DNA of 31,022 bases from NCBI GenBank assembly GCA_032988165.1, contig JANTQF010000396.1:1-31022 (forward strand), in the 5' to 3' direction. This DNA comes from Emmonsiellopsis sp. PD_33. Taxonomy: Eukaryota; Ascomycota; Eurotiomycetes; Onygenales; Ajellomycetaceae. The notes under the pieces were generated by a model. That model ran no database searches and was not told the DNA's origin. It was given only the letters and a program-made list of their open reading frames with translations. A program made the position numbers and the translations under genes. Of the stretch, positions 21,417 through 30,960 are shown in pieces; the stretch's first letter is position 1; every line of letters begins with the position of its first letter.

Positions 21417-22482
21417 TCACGACGGCGCATTCCCCGCCGCATCGCCCTTCACATCTCCAGCTTCTGGCAGCCCGTCAAACCGCATCCGCTTGGACGGCGA
21501 ATTATTCGCGCCCAGAAACGCCGCCTCCTCGTGCTGGTGCTTGCGCATGCCCAGGCCCGCGACCGCGATGCGGTTCAGCGCATTGACCTGCTCCGGCTGC
21601 TCGCCTGGCGCGGTGGGTTGGGCGGTTGTTGTAGTGGCCATGGTGGGCGCGGGGGCGGGCGGGTCGTTGCGCGGCTGGCTGAGGTCGATGTTGGAGGGTA
21701 GCTCGGGGACTTCGTTTTGCGAGTCGATCAGCCGCGATTGCAGGCTGATTATGTATTCGCGCAGTTGGTAGTTTTCGGCCTGGATGGCTTTGTAGTTTTC
21801 TAGCAGCATTTCGTAGTCCTTTACTTGCTCTTCTAGCTTGCGGATGTAGCCTTCCTTGCGCTGGCGGAATGCGCGCTGCGGGTTGTTAGTGGGAGGATGA
21901 TGAGTTGGGTTGGTAGGGCAGGGCAGGGCAGGGCATACCTGGGCAGCTCGATTCTGGGCGGCGCGTTTGGAAGTCGACAGCTCGCGTTTGCCATATGTCT
22001 TACGGCCGTCCGCAGCGTTCTCGTCGCCGGGGCTCTCGGCAGAGGGGTGTATCATGGCAGCAGGGCCGGCAATGGCGGGGTCGATGGAGATGTTCTGGTC
22101 GCGCGGGCTGGAGGAGGCGGGCTGGATGTGGGCGGGAGCGGCGCCAGGCTGGGGGCGCGGGGGCGGGGGCGCGTGGTGCGACTGATGGAGCTGGTGTTGG
22201 GCGGCCAGCAGCTGGTCGTGCAGGACTAGATATAGGGGGTGAATATTGGGATAGGGATAGGGGGTATAGGGGGTGGTTGATTACTCACCCTGATCGGCAT
22301 GGTCCTGGGACAGTCAGCACCGAACAATAACATAACAGTGGAGCAGGGCACATCTAGATAGAATAGACGCAGCCGGGTGGCGAGAGGGAGGGCGGGCATA
22401 TACACACCTGCACGGCCTGGTTGTTCTTGATATCCTGCATCTGGGGATGGGGCGCGGGAGCTAGCGCGGGTTGCAGGGACAT
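21417..22482 (-). CDS. kapC: bZIP transcription factor KapC (AP-1/Yap-like)
   Basis: Four exons on minus: 22482-22408, 22304-22289 (16 nt), 22225-21939 and 21875-21417, giving 278 residues. The start MSLQPALAPAPHPQMQD, followed by DHADQVLHDQLLAAQ across the microexon, matches Aspergillus KapC. Residues 60-110 are Pro/Ala/Ser-rich. The basic region is KTYGKRELSTSKRAAQNRAA then QRAFRQRKEGYIRKL (about 106-140). N122-RA-A-Q126-RA-F-R130 is the NxxAQxxFR signature of the Pap1/Yap1 subfamily. The zipper runs to about residue 171, ending near EYIISL. Intron 3 falls exactly inside the DNA-contact motif, after Q126. The predicted protein has no cysteine, so it lacks the redox-sensing C-rich domains of Yap1. 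Regulatory targets cannot be read from sequence. A bZIP nuclear activator or repressor binding TGACTAA/TTACTAA-like sites is expected. Confidence 0.95.
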
Positions 22483-23389
22483 AGCAGCTCAATAGCAGAC
22501 AGGCGAGAATCGGCGGGCGCGCGATGGGCCGGCTATGGGCGAGGTACCGGCGACGCGGACGGGGTGATGATGAGTAAGGAGTTATTTAATCGCAGCGCGG
22601 CGGTGATGTGTAAGAGCGTAGTCAGCAGGCAGATCAACGCCCGAACTACAGCGAGCAGAGCAGCGCAGAGCAGCGCGGCAGAGAGACAGCGTCTGGGTAT
22701 TGGAGGACTGGATAGCAGCAGCTCGGCGTCGACTGGATCAACTCGATATGAAGCCAGAGGGAATCGAATCTCAACAGCAGAGGCTGATATGTCAGCAGAA
22801 ACAGGACGCGGCGCCCGTTTTATGGCCGCCGGCTGACTCAGCGCGGCGTGACTAACGCGTTACCTAAGACTAGCCCCGCCGCTGATTGGCTGCACCGCAC
22901 ACCGATGACAAATCCGCCACGGGCCCGCGCTAGCCGCATGCGGGCATGACTAAGCCGCTTAAGCCCTAACTCCGCCGCTGATTCCTGCCTGCTGCGACAG
23001 CCGATTAGAAATCAGTCCTGTCCTGAGCAGTGAGCATGGCGGCTGCAGTCTGACGTGGGCTGGGCGTCGATGTGGCTGGGAATCTCTCCGCATCGCCGTC
23101 TGTAGAGCCCGGAGTCCGGAGTCCCAGATAACTAATTAATTAATGTTGTTGACAAATCATGGGCTCACTCCTCGTAATCCCCTCTCCGCTGACCCTCGGG
23201 CAATCCCAGCCGCAGCAGTCCATAAATACATACTTAATGTAGATAATCATTGCTTGTTGGCCGCCTCTAAAACCGATCCCGAAACCCTCTCTGCCGCACC
23301 CTGGGGACGGGTGCCTGGCGGCTAGCTGATCACGTGCGTTGTAGACACCGCTTATATATGACTCAGCGTCGCCTCCCTCCATCAAACCA
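22483..23389. promoter_or_regulatory. kapC upstream region with three AP-1/Yap-type sites
   Basis: About 900 bp upstream of kapC. TGACTCA lies at 22834-22840, TGACTAA at 22849-22855 and TGACTAA at 22947-22953, all within about 350-470 bp of the start. CCAAT boxes (ATTGG) occur near 22884. The stretch 22483-22800 is rich in CAGCAG/GCAGAG units and is probably 5' leader. Near the tRNA end is a separate TATATA and TGACTCA (23354-23365). Confidence 0.55.
23359..23365. promoter_or_regulatory. TGACTCA site just upstream of tRNA-iMet
   Basis: A perfect AP-1/Gcn4(CpcA)-type core 24 bp before the tRNA gene. It overlaps a TATATA stretch (23354-23359) that could help position Pol III factors. Function is inferred. 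Confidence 0.4.
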
Positions 23390-23461
23390 AGCATGTTGGC
23401 GCAGCGGAAGCGCGCCGGGCTCATAACCCGGAGGACCTTGGATCGAAACCAAGACATGCTA
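23390..23461 (+). tRNA. tRNA-iMet: Initiator tRNA-Met (CAT)
   Basis: A 72-nt cloverleaf without intron. Acceptor stem AGCATGT/ACATGCT plus discriminator A; D stem GCGC/GCGC; anticodon stem CCGGG/CCCGG with loop CTCATAA (anticodon 23422-23424); T stem CTTGG/CCAAG with loop ATCGAAA. Initiator marks are the A1-U72 pair, three G-C pairs at the base of the anticodon stem (GGG/CCC) and AUCG in place of TpsiC. It places the first Met of each protein and binds eIF2. Its anticodon loop is also the predicted primer for the Copia element in this window. Confidence 0.97.
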
Positions 23462-23471
23462 TCTTGACTTC

Positions 23472-23477
23472 TTTTTT
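23472..23477 (+). terminator. Pol III terminator for tRNA-iMet
   Basis: A T6 run 10 nt after the tRNA 3' end, backed up by a T7 run at 23482-23488. Confidence 0.8.
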
Positions 23478-23671
23478 ATTCTTTTTTTACTTATTCCTCT
23501 CCTCCCGGCTATGAATATTTTTGGTCGTAGATTAATGATATTCATTGCCGTGTGGTTCTTTGCAGGCTGGGTTTACCCCTATCCATCTTCGCACTACATT
23601 ACAAGCACAGTAACTAAAAGAATGTGCGGCCCCGCCGTATTAAATTCCAGCACCATCGAAGGCATACAGTA

Positions 23672-25060
23672 CTACATCAAAAGTGTCCGCACCCCCTTCT
23701 TGTACAGCAATTCCATCCATCCCACGCACTTCTCCTTATATGCCCATAGCCACGCTCCCAAAAGAAAGGAAAGGAGACTCCAAAAACAAAAGATACTTAG
23801 CCTTTTCCACTTCCTCCCATTCGCTCCAGCCCCCATCTCAGTCACCATCTCTGCCCCCTCAAGCCTCCTCTTCAATATCTCCAACGTCCCTACTATCCTC
23901 CTCCTATTCAACAACCTTGTGTTCTCCACCTCCAGCTGCTCCCCTCTCATACATATAAACTTCCAGTTCACCTCCGCCCATTTCCCGATGCTATGCTCCT
24001 GGGTATATCGTCTTGTCCACGCCGACAGCTCCCACAGTATGTCGCTTTGAATGATCCGTTGTCTCCAATATCCATCGGGCACCCAAATAGGGCGCAGCCC
24101 CACTAGTACATTCTCCATGTCTCTGTATAAGATATGATCGATGATCATTAGCTTTATTTCCAACGGCAGCTTGTCGAGCAAACATGCTTCGTCATCTCTA
24201 TCACCGAGCAAATGATCCCTCCTGGTACCATCCTCACATGCTGCCAGGCAAATGATCAGGTCCAGTTCTGCCAAATCAATCGGGTCAAGCTCAGCTGACA
24301 TCCACCAAACTACGTTGTCAGGGTAGTTCTCTAGCACTGCCCTCCACGTCCTGATCCAGAATGGTGGTGGCGCAAGGATGAGCCTTTGCAGCCCCCGACG
24401 AGGCACTACCTCCCCCCAATGTCGATCCATCATGCGCACAAACTCATCCAGCCGGCGTCCCAGCACATCCTCGCCCATTACCGCCCTCAGTAGCTCTGCG
24501 CATTCACTGTGGATTAGGTACCCGTTTGGAACCTTCGGCTTGGGGCGGCGGGTATATGCTACTGGGAAGACCATAAGATCTGGGTGGGTTGGGGAGTCAC
24601 CGACAACGTGTATAGGCCGGTCGAACTGTAGCCCGATAGGCATGAACCGAATGCGGGAGAGCTTGTAACTCCTTGGTTCATCCCCGTCAACCGTGTAGAC
24701 TAAACCATAGCCGTTAACAAATGTCTGATTCTTGGATAGTGCAACCAAACCACCTAGCAACGCCGGTCGGAAAACAACAATGTACCTACTTAACCGATAG
24801 ACGTTTAAAAACGCCGGCTCCATACGCGCAGGAGCATCCCTCACATGAGAATACTGCAGGCCAACACCGCTTCCGCAGATACTACAGCAGTACCGGTACC
24901 AGTCGGCGCCCAGGACGAAATACCCCTCAAGCCAGTGCGTGTGGCAAAGGAAGCGCCTGGCCGACAGAAACACCTCTGTCGCGCAAAGCAGGTCCGCTTG
25001 TGATCTAAACTTAGGAGTGAGGAGAGGAAGGGTTCGTGGGATGTATTCCGTTCTGCTCAT
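23672..25060 (-). CDS. F-box-like protein with C-terminal membrane segment
   Basis: Single exon, 462 residues from ATG 25060 (MSRTEYIPRTLPLLTPKFRS). The frame is open upstream to 25348, but the extra 96 residues are low-complexity; the A/C-rich context (ACACCAATG) and the family-like PRTLPLLTPK opening favour 25060. The N-terminal third has FLSARRFLCHTHWLEGYFVL and YRYCCSICGSG, a C-x2-C pair (59, 62). An F-box-like helix sits at about 295-320: LLDKLPLEIKLMIIDHIL. A hydrophobic segment at 421-440 (LSIFCFWSLLSFLLGAWLWA) could be a membrane anchor. F-box proteins normally recruit substrates to SCF ubiquitin ligases through Skp1. This one belongs to the large, fast-evolving fungal group with unknown substrates. 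The C-terminal end might be altered by an unseen intron. It is followed on the same strand by tRNA-free DNA. Confidence 0.7.
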   Translation of the reverse strand: MSRTEYIPRTLPLLTPKFRSQADLLCATEVFLSARRFLCHTHWLEGYFVLGADWYRYCCSICGSGVGLQYSHVRDAPARMEPAFLNVYRLSRYIVVFRPALLGGLVALSKNQTFVNGYGLVYTVDGDEPRSYKLSRIRFMPIGLQFDRPIHVVGDSPTHPDLMVFPVAYTRRPKPKVPNGYLIHSECAELLRAVMGEDVLGRRLDEFVRMMDRHWGEVVPRRGLQRLILAPPPFWIRTWRAVLENYPDNVVWWMSAELDPIDLAELDLIICLAACEDGTRRDHLLGDRDDEACLLDKLPLEIKLMIIDHILYRDMENVLVGLRPIWVPDGYWRQRIIQSDILWELSAWTRRYTQEHSIGKWAEVNWKFICMRGEQLEVENTRLLNRRRIVGTLEILKRRLEGAEMVTEMGAGANGRKWKRLSIFCFWSLLSFLLGAWLWAYKEKCVGWMELLYKKGVRTLLM

Positions 25061-25668
25061 TGGTGTTGTATGTTGGAGATTTTGGGGCCGTGTAGATGGG
25101 GATGGTGGATGGTAGAAGATATGAATGATGGGATGGAGGATATGTAGAGAGTAAATTAAAAATGAGGATGCAATGTTCGTCTCTGGAGACCTGGTGTCGA
25201 TATTCGTAGTTCCATCTTGGATGTTAGGGATGTTGGACAGTCTGTTGGTCGCCGCAGGTGCGACCGTCTTCCTGTCTCCACAATACCTTCCCATCCGCAG
25301 GTGAACAACAATGAGAAGGAACAGTGCAGAGTGCAGAAAATACTTCAAATTGTTTCAACCAAAACTTGCAACTATGGGCTGGGCGGGAATATGGCGCCCG
25401 GGTAAAAACGTAGAAATAAACGTGAACTGTGTCTGCAAATTGGAAACTGATTGATGGGAAAGATAAGCGAAATAACAACAAAAGACGTATATATGTCTGT
25501 TCCGAAACCGTGGATGACAGTCGAAAACCGAGATATTCCAAGTGTAAACGAAAAAACAAACCAAAAAGGAAAAAGGGTGGATGGCTGGATTTCGCGCCAT
25601 TCATTCAACTAACAACGGTAACTGCAATAATCTGAGAAATCTCATATCACTTTCTCTAGTGAGAGCAA
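25061..25668. other. Intergenic: F-box gene promoter and TMEM16 gene 3' flank
   Basis: About 600 bp. Both flanking genes are on minus, so this is the F-box gene's upstream region. The part near 25060-25200 is purine-rich on plus (pyrimidine-rich on the gene's strand). No further feature is supported. Confidence 0.4.
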
Positions 25669-28068
25669 TTACTGCGCCTTCTTCTCCGCTGCTTTTGTGC
25701 TCAGCTCAGCATCAATAATCTCCTCCCCAACGAACGACGACTCTCTCCACCCGCGCTGTCGCGCCCAGAAGAGATCTGACGGCGACGAGTCATGCTGGCT
25801 GAACCGCCGCGCATCCTCCTCCAGCGACGCCCGCGTGATCGACTCCTCCTCCTTCGCGACATACTGCTCATCCTGAGATAGTTGACTCTGAACTGCTTCT
25901 GTAGGGCTATCAGCGCCGCTCTTTTCTAGTGCTAGTGTTGTGTCGAAATATTGCTTGCGGATCAGGTATCGCTGCGCACGCTCGTGGCGGGTGGCAGGGG
26001 TTTCGATTTTGGAGATCGCTACTTGCACGCCCAGTCGTACAAGGAGGTAGAGATGCTCAGAGAAGAAGATTACAACGAGCAATACCCAGCCCCGTATCGT
26101 CGAAGGGTTCCCATCTGGTCCCACCCCGTCATTTGAGAACATGTACACCAACGCCGCCGTCGTTATGCTGCCGAACCACGACAGGAACTCGATGGACTGG
26201 ACCCAAGACCCGATCGTGTCGCAGCGGAAGGGTACAGGCCGGCGACACTCGATGCAGATTTTGACAAAGTCGGACCGCAGCTCGATCCAGTTGTTTATCA
26301 GGAATGAGACCGGGACGAGGGGCCACACCACAGAGAAAAGTGAGAGGTACCCGAATTGCACGACCATCTCGCGGAAGTCAGTGCTGACGTCGTATTCGGA
26401 CAACTGGGCTTCGTGGCGGATGCGCGTGAGGAAGTCGGCTTCACCGGGTGCGTCTTCAAAGACAGGCTTGGTTTTGGTCGTCGGGCTACCATTTTTCTTG
26501 GCTTGTTCTTCAGTGTATTCTTGGTATTTGAGGAAGAACTTGCGTTTGGCGTAGGGGACTATGGTTTCCATGGCAAAGTTGACGATTTGGGCCGTTACGG
26601 TGAAGTAGATTACTTGCTTGCGGAGGCGGGCGGGGTTGATTTGGAAGGCAGTGGTTTTTGTTGTTGCGCTCTTTTCCGACACAAAAGGCTTGACAGTGAG
26701 GTGAAATACGTCCAGATATGGAACGATAACGGTACCAAAAGGAGCGTAGACGAAGGCTGTTAGCAGGACTGGGAGGTACGAGGTGATGAAGTTGAGGACG
26801 AAGATTTTGTTGGTCAGTGCGAAATCATAGCTATCCTGGGTTTCGTAGTTTTCGTAGTCGGTCAATCTTATGGCGGTGTTGGTCAGGATGGTTGAGATGG
26901 TGGGGACACATAACGAAAGAATGATAGTCGGAATGAAGGTCTGTATCTTATCAGCAAACCGCTGCAGTTTATCAATAGTGCAAAACCCACCAGGTATGAC
27001 TTGAAAGGCCCCGCATAAACCTCCGAGATAAATATCTCAATGGCAAAGCAGGTAGCTATCAACGTCCCCAAAGCCAGAACCGCAACAGCGGCAAACGGAA
27101 TCTGAAGAAGCTGTCTCCACAGCCGCGTCGTAGCTGGGAAATACGGGATTTCTTCGCCGGTCACTGCATCGATGATTGTCTTCTCATACTTAAATTCCCT
27201 TCGCCTAGTCCGGATTTCAGAGACATTCTTCACCTTCCACCGGATTCGGAGATCGCCTTCCTGGCGTTTCCACATCTCAGAAAAGACTATGCATGAAAAA
27301 CAGCTCACAATGCCGTAAATAATGGAAAAATGACCTAGCAGAACCCAGCAGGCAAACCCCAAGGCCGCAGGGAAAACAAGAAATGAAAAGTAGGACTGCA
27401 GAAACGCAAAGTAAAAGCCCACTTTCTCTCCGTGGTGGTTTCGGATTTCGTCAAGGTCTTCAGGTGTTAGCAAGGTTTTGCTGCTCCATGCTTTAATCCA
27501 CGCCTTGTTAAGCGCCTTGTCGTGCAAAGGGAAGATTGAATCCACAAGGTCCCATTCCCCGTGTTTGGGAGTAATGCCTGCACCACCTTCGCTTGTTGGC
27601 AAGGTGATCATGTTGTAGACGATGAGAAGGCGTTCGGCATCTGATTCGGGGATGCATGATTCCTTCTCATCGACATCGGGCTGCTTGTTGTGGATGCCAT
27701 GAAGCCAGTCCTTAACCCTGTATGAGCAGTTAAGCAGCTGTGAGAGGATAGCGGGAGCACCAAGAGCCTACCTTGATCGGTATAGAGCTTTCCCCAGATG
27801 TTTATTCTGGGCCTTGACAAAGACCAAGAGGCTCGAGTCGGGTCCGGGACGGACTTCAGTCTGCAGCCCGACGCCGGTCAATGCCCGGATAAGCCTTTTG
27901 AATTGCCGTATAGCCTCGCTTTTATCTGCCATGCCGTTAGTATCCCCAAGTTCTTGATGGCAATAGGGAACGCGGCTACAGACCAACATTGGCGAAGCGG
28001 TACAGCACTACATGGTCGACGTTGAAATTCTCAGCCAACGCATTTTTCTCGTCGATGTCAGACCCCAT
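25669..28068 (-). CDS. TMEM16/anoctamin family lipid scramblase or ion channel
   Basis: Four exons on minus: 28068-27984, 27925-27772, 27717-26991 and 26940-25669, giving 745 residues, close to the Aspergillus TMEM16 (about 735). Introns are 50-58 nt; the first has a TACTAAC branch site, and its GTCTGT donor is the least certain junction. The cytosolic N-terminal domain has FKRLIRALTGVGLQTEVRPG. The anoctamin signature is MWKRQEGDLRIRWKVKN. About ten hydrophobic helices follow, among them FYFAFLQSYFSFLVFPAALG, TFIPTIILSLCVPTISTIL, VIYFTVTAQIVNFAMETIVP (with the helix-6 N/E pair that fits a calcium site), FLSWFGSITTAALVYMFS and LLVVIFFSEHLYLLVRLGVQ. The C-terminal tail is charged. Fungal members are calcium-activated phospholipid scramblases with ion conductance, in plasma or ER-plasma membrane contacts. 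Its upstream region carries a CRE-type palindrome. Confidence 0.93.
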
Positions 28069-28986
28069 GACGGGCGGTATCTCTGAACACCCAACAGCTG
28101 GCCGTGGGAAGATGGTTTGGTTGACGTTGAGCTGTTCGATGTCGTTTCTTCCCAGTCTGTGTTGGGATTGCCCGATTGGGGCTAGCGGCTGCCAACCCAG
28201 ATCGAGGTGACGTCATCCGATCATCGATCGCCCTAACCCGATCTAGCAGGTTAGGGCTTGTGCATATTAGCCCTGACGGGGATTCAGGGGGTGAGTTTCC
28301 ATGATTTGAGATCTATATAATTAAAGGGGTATTCGATATACAAATCAGCAGGTTTTGGAGAGGAGTTTTATTTACCAACAAGTGGCAACATCTTGTCTCG
28401 CACTAAAACTAGACTCCATGTGCGCTTGAATAGTGGCATAAGCGCTGAACTGCCCATACCAAAAAACAACAACCCTTGCCCCAGGAGGGTGTGTGGCTTT
28501 CAACCTTTCAACTCCTATTATTTATTGCGAGGGACTGCATACCGTTCAGTTTTAATAAAACCAATACTCATTTATCTGTGTTTTTTCGATGGAATCACCC
28601 TCTTTATCTTCCACCCCGGGAGATTTTTTGGCCCGAATAGGAGCGTTCATGAGTTAGAATGAGTTCAAATTTAACTACCTCCTGAAACATCCCGAAGATG
28701 GTTTCGAGATCTGGAGAGAAGCAGAGAATTGGGTATCTAGAGATATTTATAGCCATTCAATGTGGTAGTTTTGTTTCTGATATCGTATTATATGCCATAA
28801 CATGGATTTCATATCGTGTCTCGTCATGATTTTTATATACATTTTAGGATATATCTATAAATCCAACTACCCATATCTCGCTATAAACCGCATAAAAATG
28901 CCATAGTCTATACAACCCCTTATCTATAAATCACTCGTACATATTCCAATTTAAAATCCCCATATAACCTCGTCTCATGAAAACCC
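28069..28986. promoter_or_regulatory. TMEM16 gene upstream region and GNAT gene 3' flank
   Basis: About 920 bp. TGACGTCA at 28208-28215 is a perfect CRE/ATF-type palindrome 140 bp before the TMEM16 start. A hairpin with 9-bp stem (GCCCTAACC/GGTTAGGGC, loop 10) occupies 28230-28257. From 28300 to 28980 the DNA is AT-rich and has no supported gene; one 89-codon frame at 28393-28662 on plus lacks any recognised feature. Confidence 0.5.
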
Positions 28987-29645
28987 CTACTGCCCCGCCG
29001 CCGCCAGCTTAACCAGCGCCTCCCCATCAACCATCATCTTCATCCACTCCTTCATCCCCTTTGCGCCCACCGCCTCGCTCTCATAAAACTTAATACTGGG
29101 TTCATTCCACGTCAACACGCTCCACTCCAACCGCTTCCCGCCCACCTTGACCACTTCCGCCGCCAGCCGCCGGAGCAGCGCAAGCCCATATCCCTTCCCC
29201 CGATACGCCGGCTGCACGTATAGATCCTCGAGATAGATACCCGGCGCAGACCGCCAGGTGGAGTAGTTGTAGAAGTACATCGCCATGCCGACGGGGGCGG
29301 GTGTGGGGGTCTCTGTCGTCGCGGGCGGGGTTACGAGGAGGGTGTAGGTGCCGGAGGTTTTGGGCGGGGAGGACGGGAAGGAGAGAGTTGCTAGGAGGGA
29401 TGCTTCGGTTGCTTCGACTTCGTGCAGGGCGTTTTCGTAGCTGGCGAGCTCTTTGACGAATTGGAGGATGGAGGGGACGTCTGGGGTTTTGCTGTTAGCG
29501 GGGTTGGTTGGGGCGTTTATGAGGATGGAGACGGGCAAGGAGCTGGGTTTAATTGGGTATACTGATGAGGAGCAGTAGAGAATGGGAGCTGGAGACTGGA
29601 CTTACCCTCCTCCGTCGCAAACCTGATGCTGTGCTGGCTGGCCAT
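28987..29645 (-). CDS. GNAT N-acetyltransferase, spermidine/diamine acetyltransferase-like
   Basis: Two exons on minus: 29645-29606 and 29480-28987, giving 177 residues. The 125-nt intron (GTAAGT donor, GCTAAC branch, CCCCAG acceptor) joins MASQHSIRFATEE to DVPSILQFVKELASYENALH. This rebuilds the canonical GNAT opening (IR-A-..D-..I-..FI-ELA-YE). A start at 29538 would instead translate intron sequence. The core has YNYSTWRSAPGIYLEDLYV (84-102) and the acetyl-CoA loop QPAYRGKGYGLALLRRLA (103-120). WSVLTWNEPSIKFYE closes the fold. YSTW..IYLED..V plus length (SSAT is 171) fit the spermidine/spermine N1-acetyltransferase and thialysine acetyltransferase group. The enzyme would acetylate a small primary amine in the cytosol; the exact substrate is not readable. 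Confidence 0.88.
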
Positions 29646-29933
29646 TATTGCAGGGGGAAAAGTGCGGGGAACAGCTTTCTTTTCGTTCGGCCGGGATGGA
29701 TATAATGTCCGCGGTGGGGGTTGTAGAGAAAATAATATAAATAAAAGCAGTCACAAAATCGGCGGGGGATGGTGGGATATATACTATGGGAGATATGATT
29801 TTTATCAATTACTATCTGGTTAGCAACTTTAAGCCCCGCGCTGTGACACCTGAAGAGATGTTCTTATGTTCTCCACATGTTTGCCAAGGGCGGAATTTAA
29901 ATTTGCTTATTTAACTATATCAACTTGAACCCC

Positions 29934-30281
29934 TCACTCCAAGCCTGGAACTAGAACAAGAATATTAGCGGAAAAATATTTGCAAGGAGAGAATAACCTA
30001 CAGCTTTCTAATTCCGTCTGCAAAGACCGGAGGAGTTTTTTGAATAGCTCAGTGAGATCCTGAGACGCGAGTTTGCGCCATCCAGGGTATGGCGTCCCCG
30101 ACACCTCCTCGGATACCTTCATATTTCTTGCCCAGTCCTCAAAATGAGCTAGCTCAGCTTTGATTCTATCTTGTAAACGAGCGTGGTCCTTCAGTTTGTT
30201 GAAACGGCTGATGCACTCATCCGCATCATTCTTCAGTGGATGTTCCCTCGAGGGTTCGTCCTCTGCCGGAGTTCGTTCCAT
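29934..30281 (-). CDS. Small helical protein resembling a fungal N-terminal domain (standalone)
   Basis: ATG at 30281 (MERTPAEDEPSREHPLKND). Unspliced it has 115 codons. A 51-nt intron (30001-29951; GTAGGT donor, GCTAAT branch, CTAG acceptor) would keep the frame and give 98 residues ending LQTELESFPGLE. The body is ADECISRFNKLKDHARLQDR, then IKAELAHFEDWARNMKV and a leucine-rich helix (LTELFKKLLRSLQTELE). The pattern C..F..L.....D....EL..F..WA.N recalls the N-terminal helical domain seen in many fungal zinc-finger, ankyrin and NLR-like proteins (RF..WAGNIGA). There it precedes other domains; here nothing follows. It could be a truncated or standalone relative. Function unknown. Confidence 0.5.
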   Translation of the reverse strand: MERTPAEDEPSREHPLKNDADECISRFNKLKDHARLQDRIKAELAHFEDWARNMKVSEEVSGTPYPGWRKLASQDLTELFKKLLRSLQTELESCRLFSPCKYFSANILVLVPGLE

Positions 30282-30920
30282 GGCCCTCTCGATCTTCGTT
30301 GTGTGGGATGCGGAGTAGATACTGAGTGGGAAATGTTAAGTCCTACTGCCGGTCGAATTTCGACGTGAAGGGTTAATCCACATACTTGGGACCAGAACGT
30401 ATGGAGGGATGGGTATTTATAGACGGAAGCTTTATACATGGCTAGCCAACAGTTGGAAGGACCGTTTCAAGAAGATAAATGGGCTTCATCTTACCTGCTC
30501 TTTATCAAGGGCATGAAACATGATGGTTATTTCTTACTTGTGGCAAGATAAAGAATTAAGAGATGAAATTACCAAGATGAAGAGAACCATTAGATAAAGA
30601 GATCGTAACTGCGGTCTCAAAGTGAACGGACAGGCTTGTAAACAGAAGATAAGGGAAAGTTTCATTTGGATAAGAAGTAATATGAAAGGAATAACATACT
30701 AATCCCCTGGAAAAAGAATGGAGTATCAGATTTACAACACGTCTTACAACTGATCATATTTTCACACATAGATGGCAATGGGCGTAGTAGTAGGATCCTA
30801 TCTAGAAAATTCCACTTTCACCCCACAAGAAATGATGAGAGGAATAAGGATCTTGCGATATCTCTCTTCTCTCTCTTTAATTATAGAAAAACGGATTTTT
30901 TCCCGTAAAAACGTCGTTCC

Positions 30921-30942
30921 CGTGACCTCACGTGAGGTCACG
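30921..30942. promoter_or_regulatory. 22-bp perfect palindrome centred on CACGTG
   Basis: CGTGACCTCACGTGAGGTCA then CG: both strands read the same. It combines a central E-box (TCACGTGA) with flanking TGACCTCA/TGAGGTCA half-sites that resemble bZIP or nuclear-receptor-like sites. A binding site for a dimeric factor is likely; the factor is unknown. Confidence 0.55.
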
Positions 30943-30960
30943 TGCACCCCATCAAAAATC

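Noticed and set aside
23511..24050. 179-codon frame on plus opposite the F-box gene
   Set aside because: Shadow frame rich in Ser/Pro/His with no recognisable feature.
25061..25348. Longer N-terminus (96 residues) for the F-box-like protein
   Set aside because: Low-complexity composition, poor start context and no family-like sequence; ATG 25060 fits better.
28393..28662. 89-codon frame on plus as a gene
   Set aside because: No domain, no splice pattern, AT-rich intergenic setting.
29481..29538. GNAT start at 29538
   Set aside because: It lies inside the intron; the spliced upstream exon restores the conserved GNAT N-terminus.
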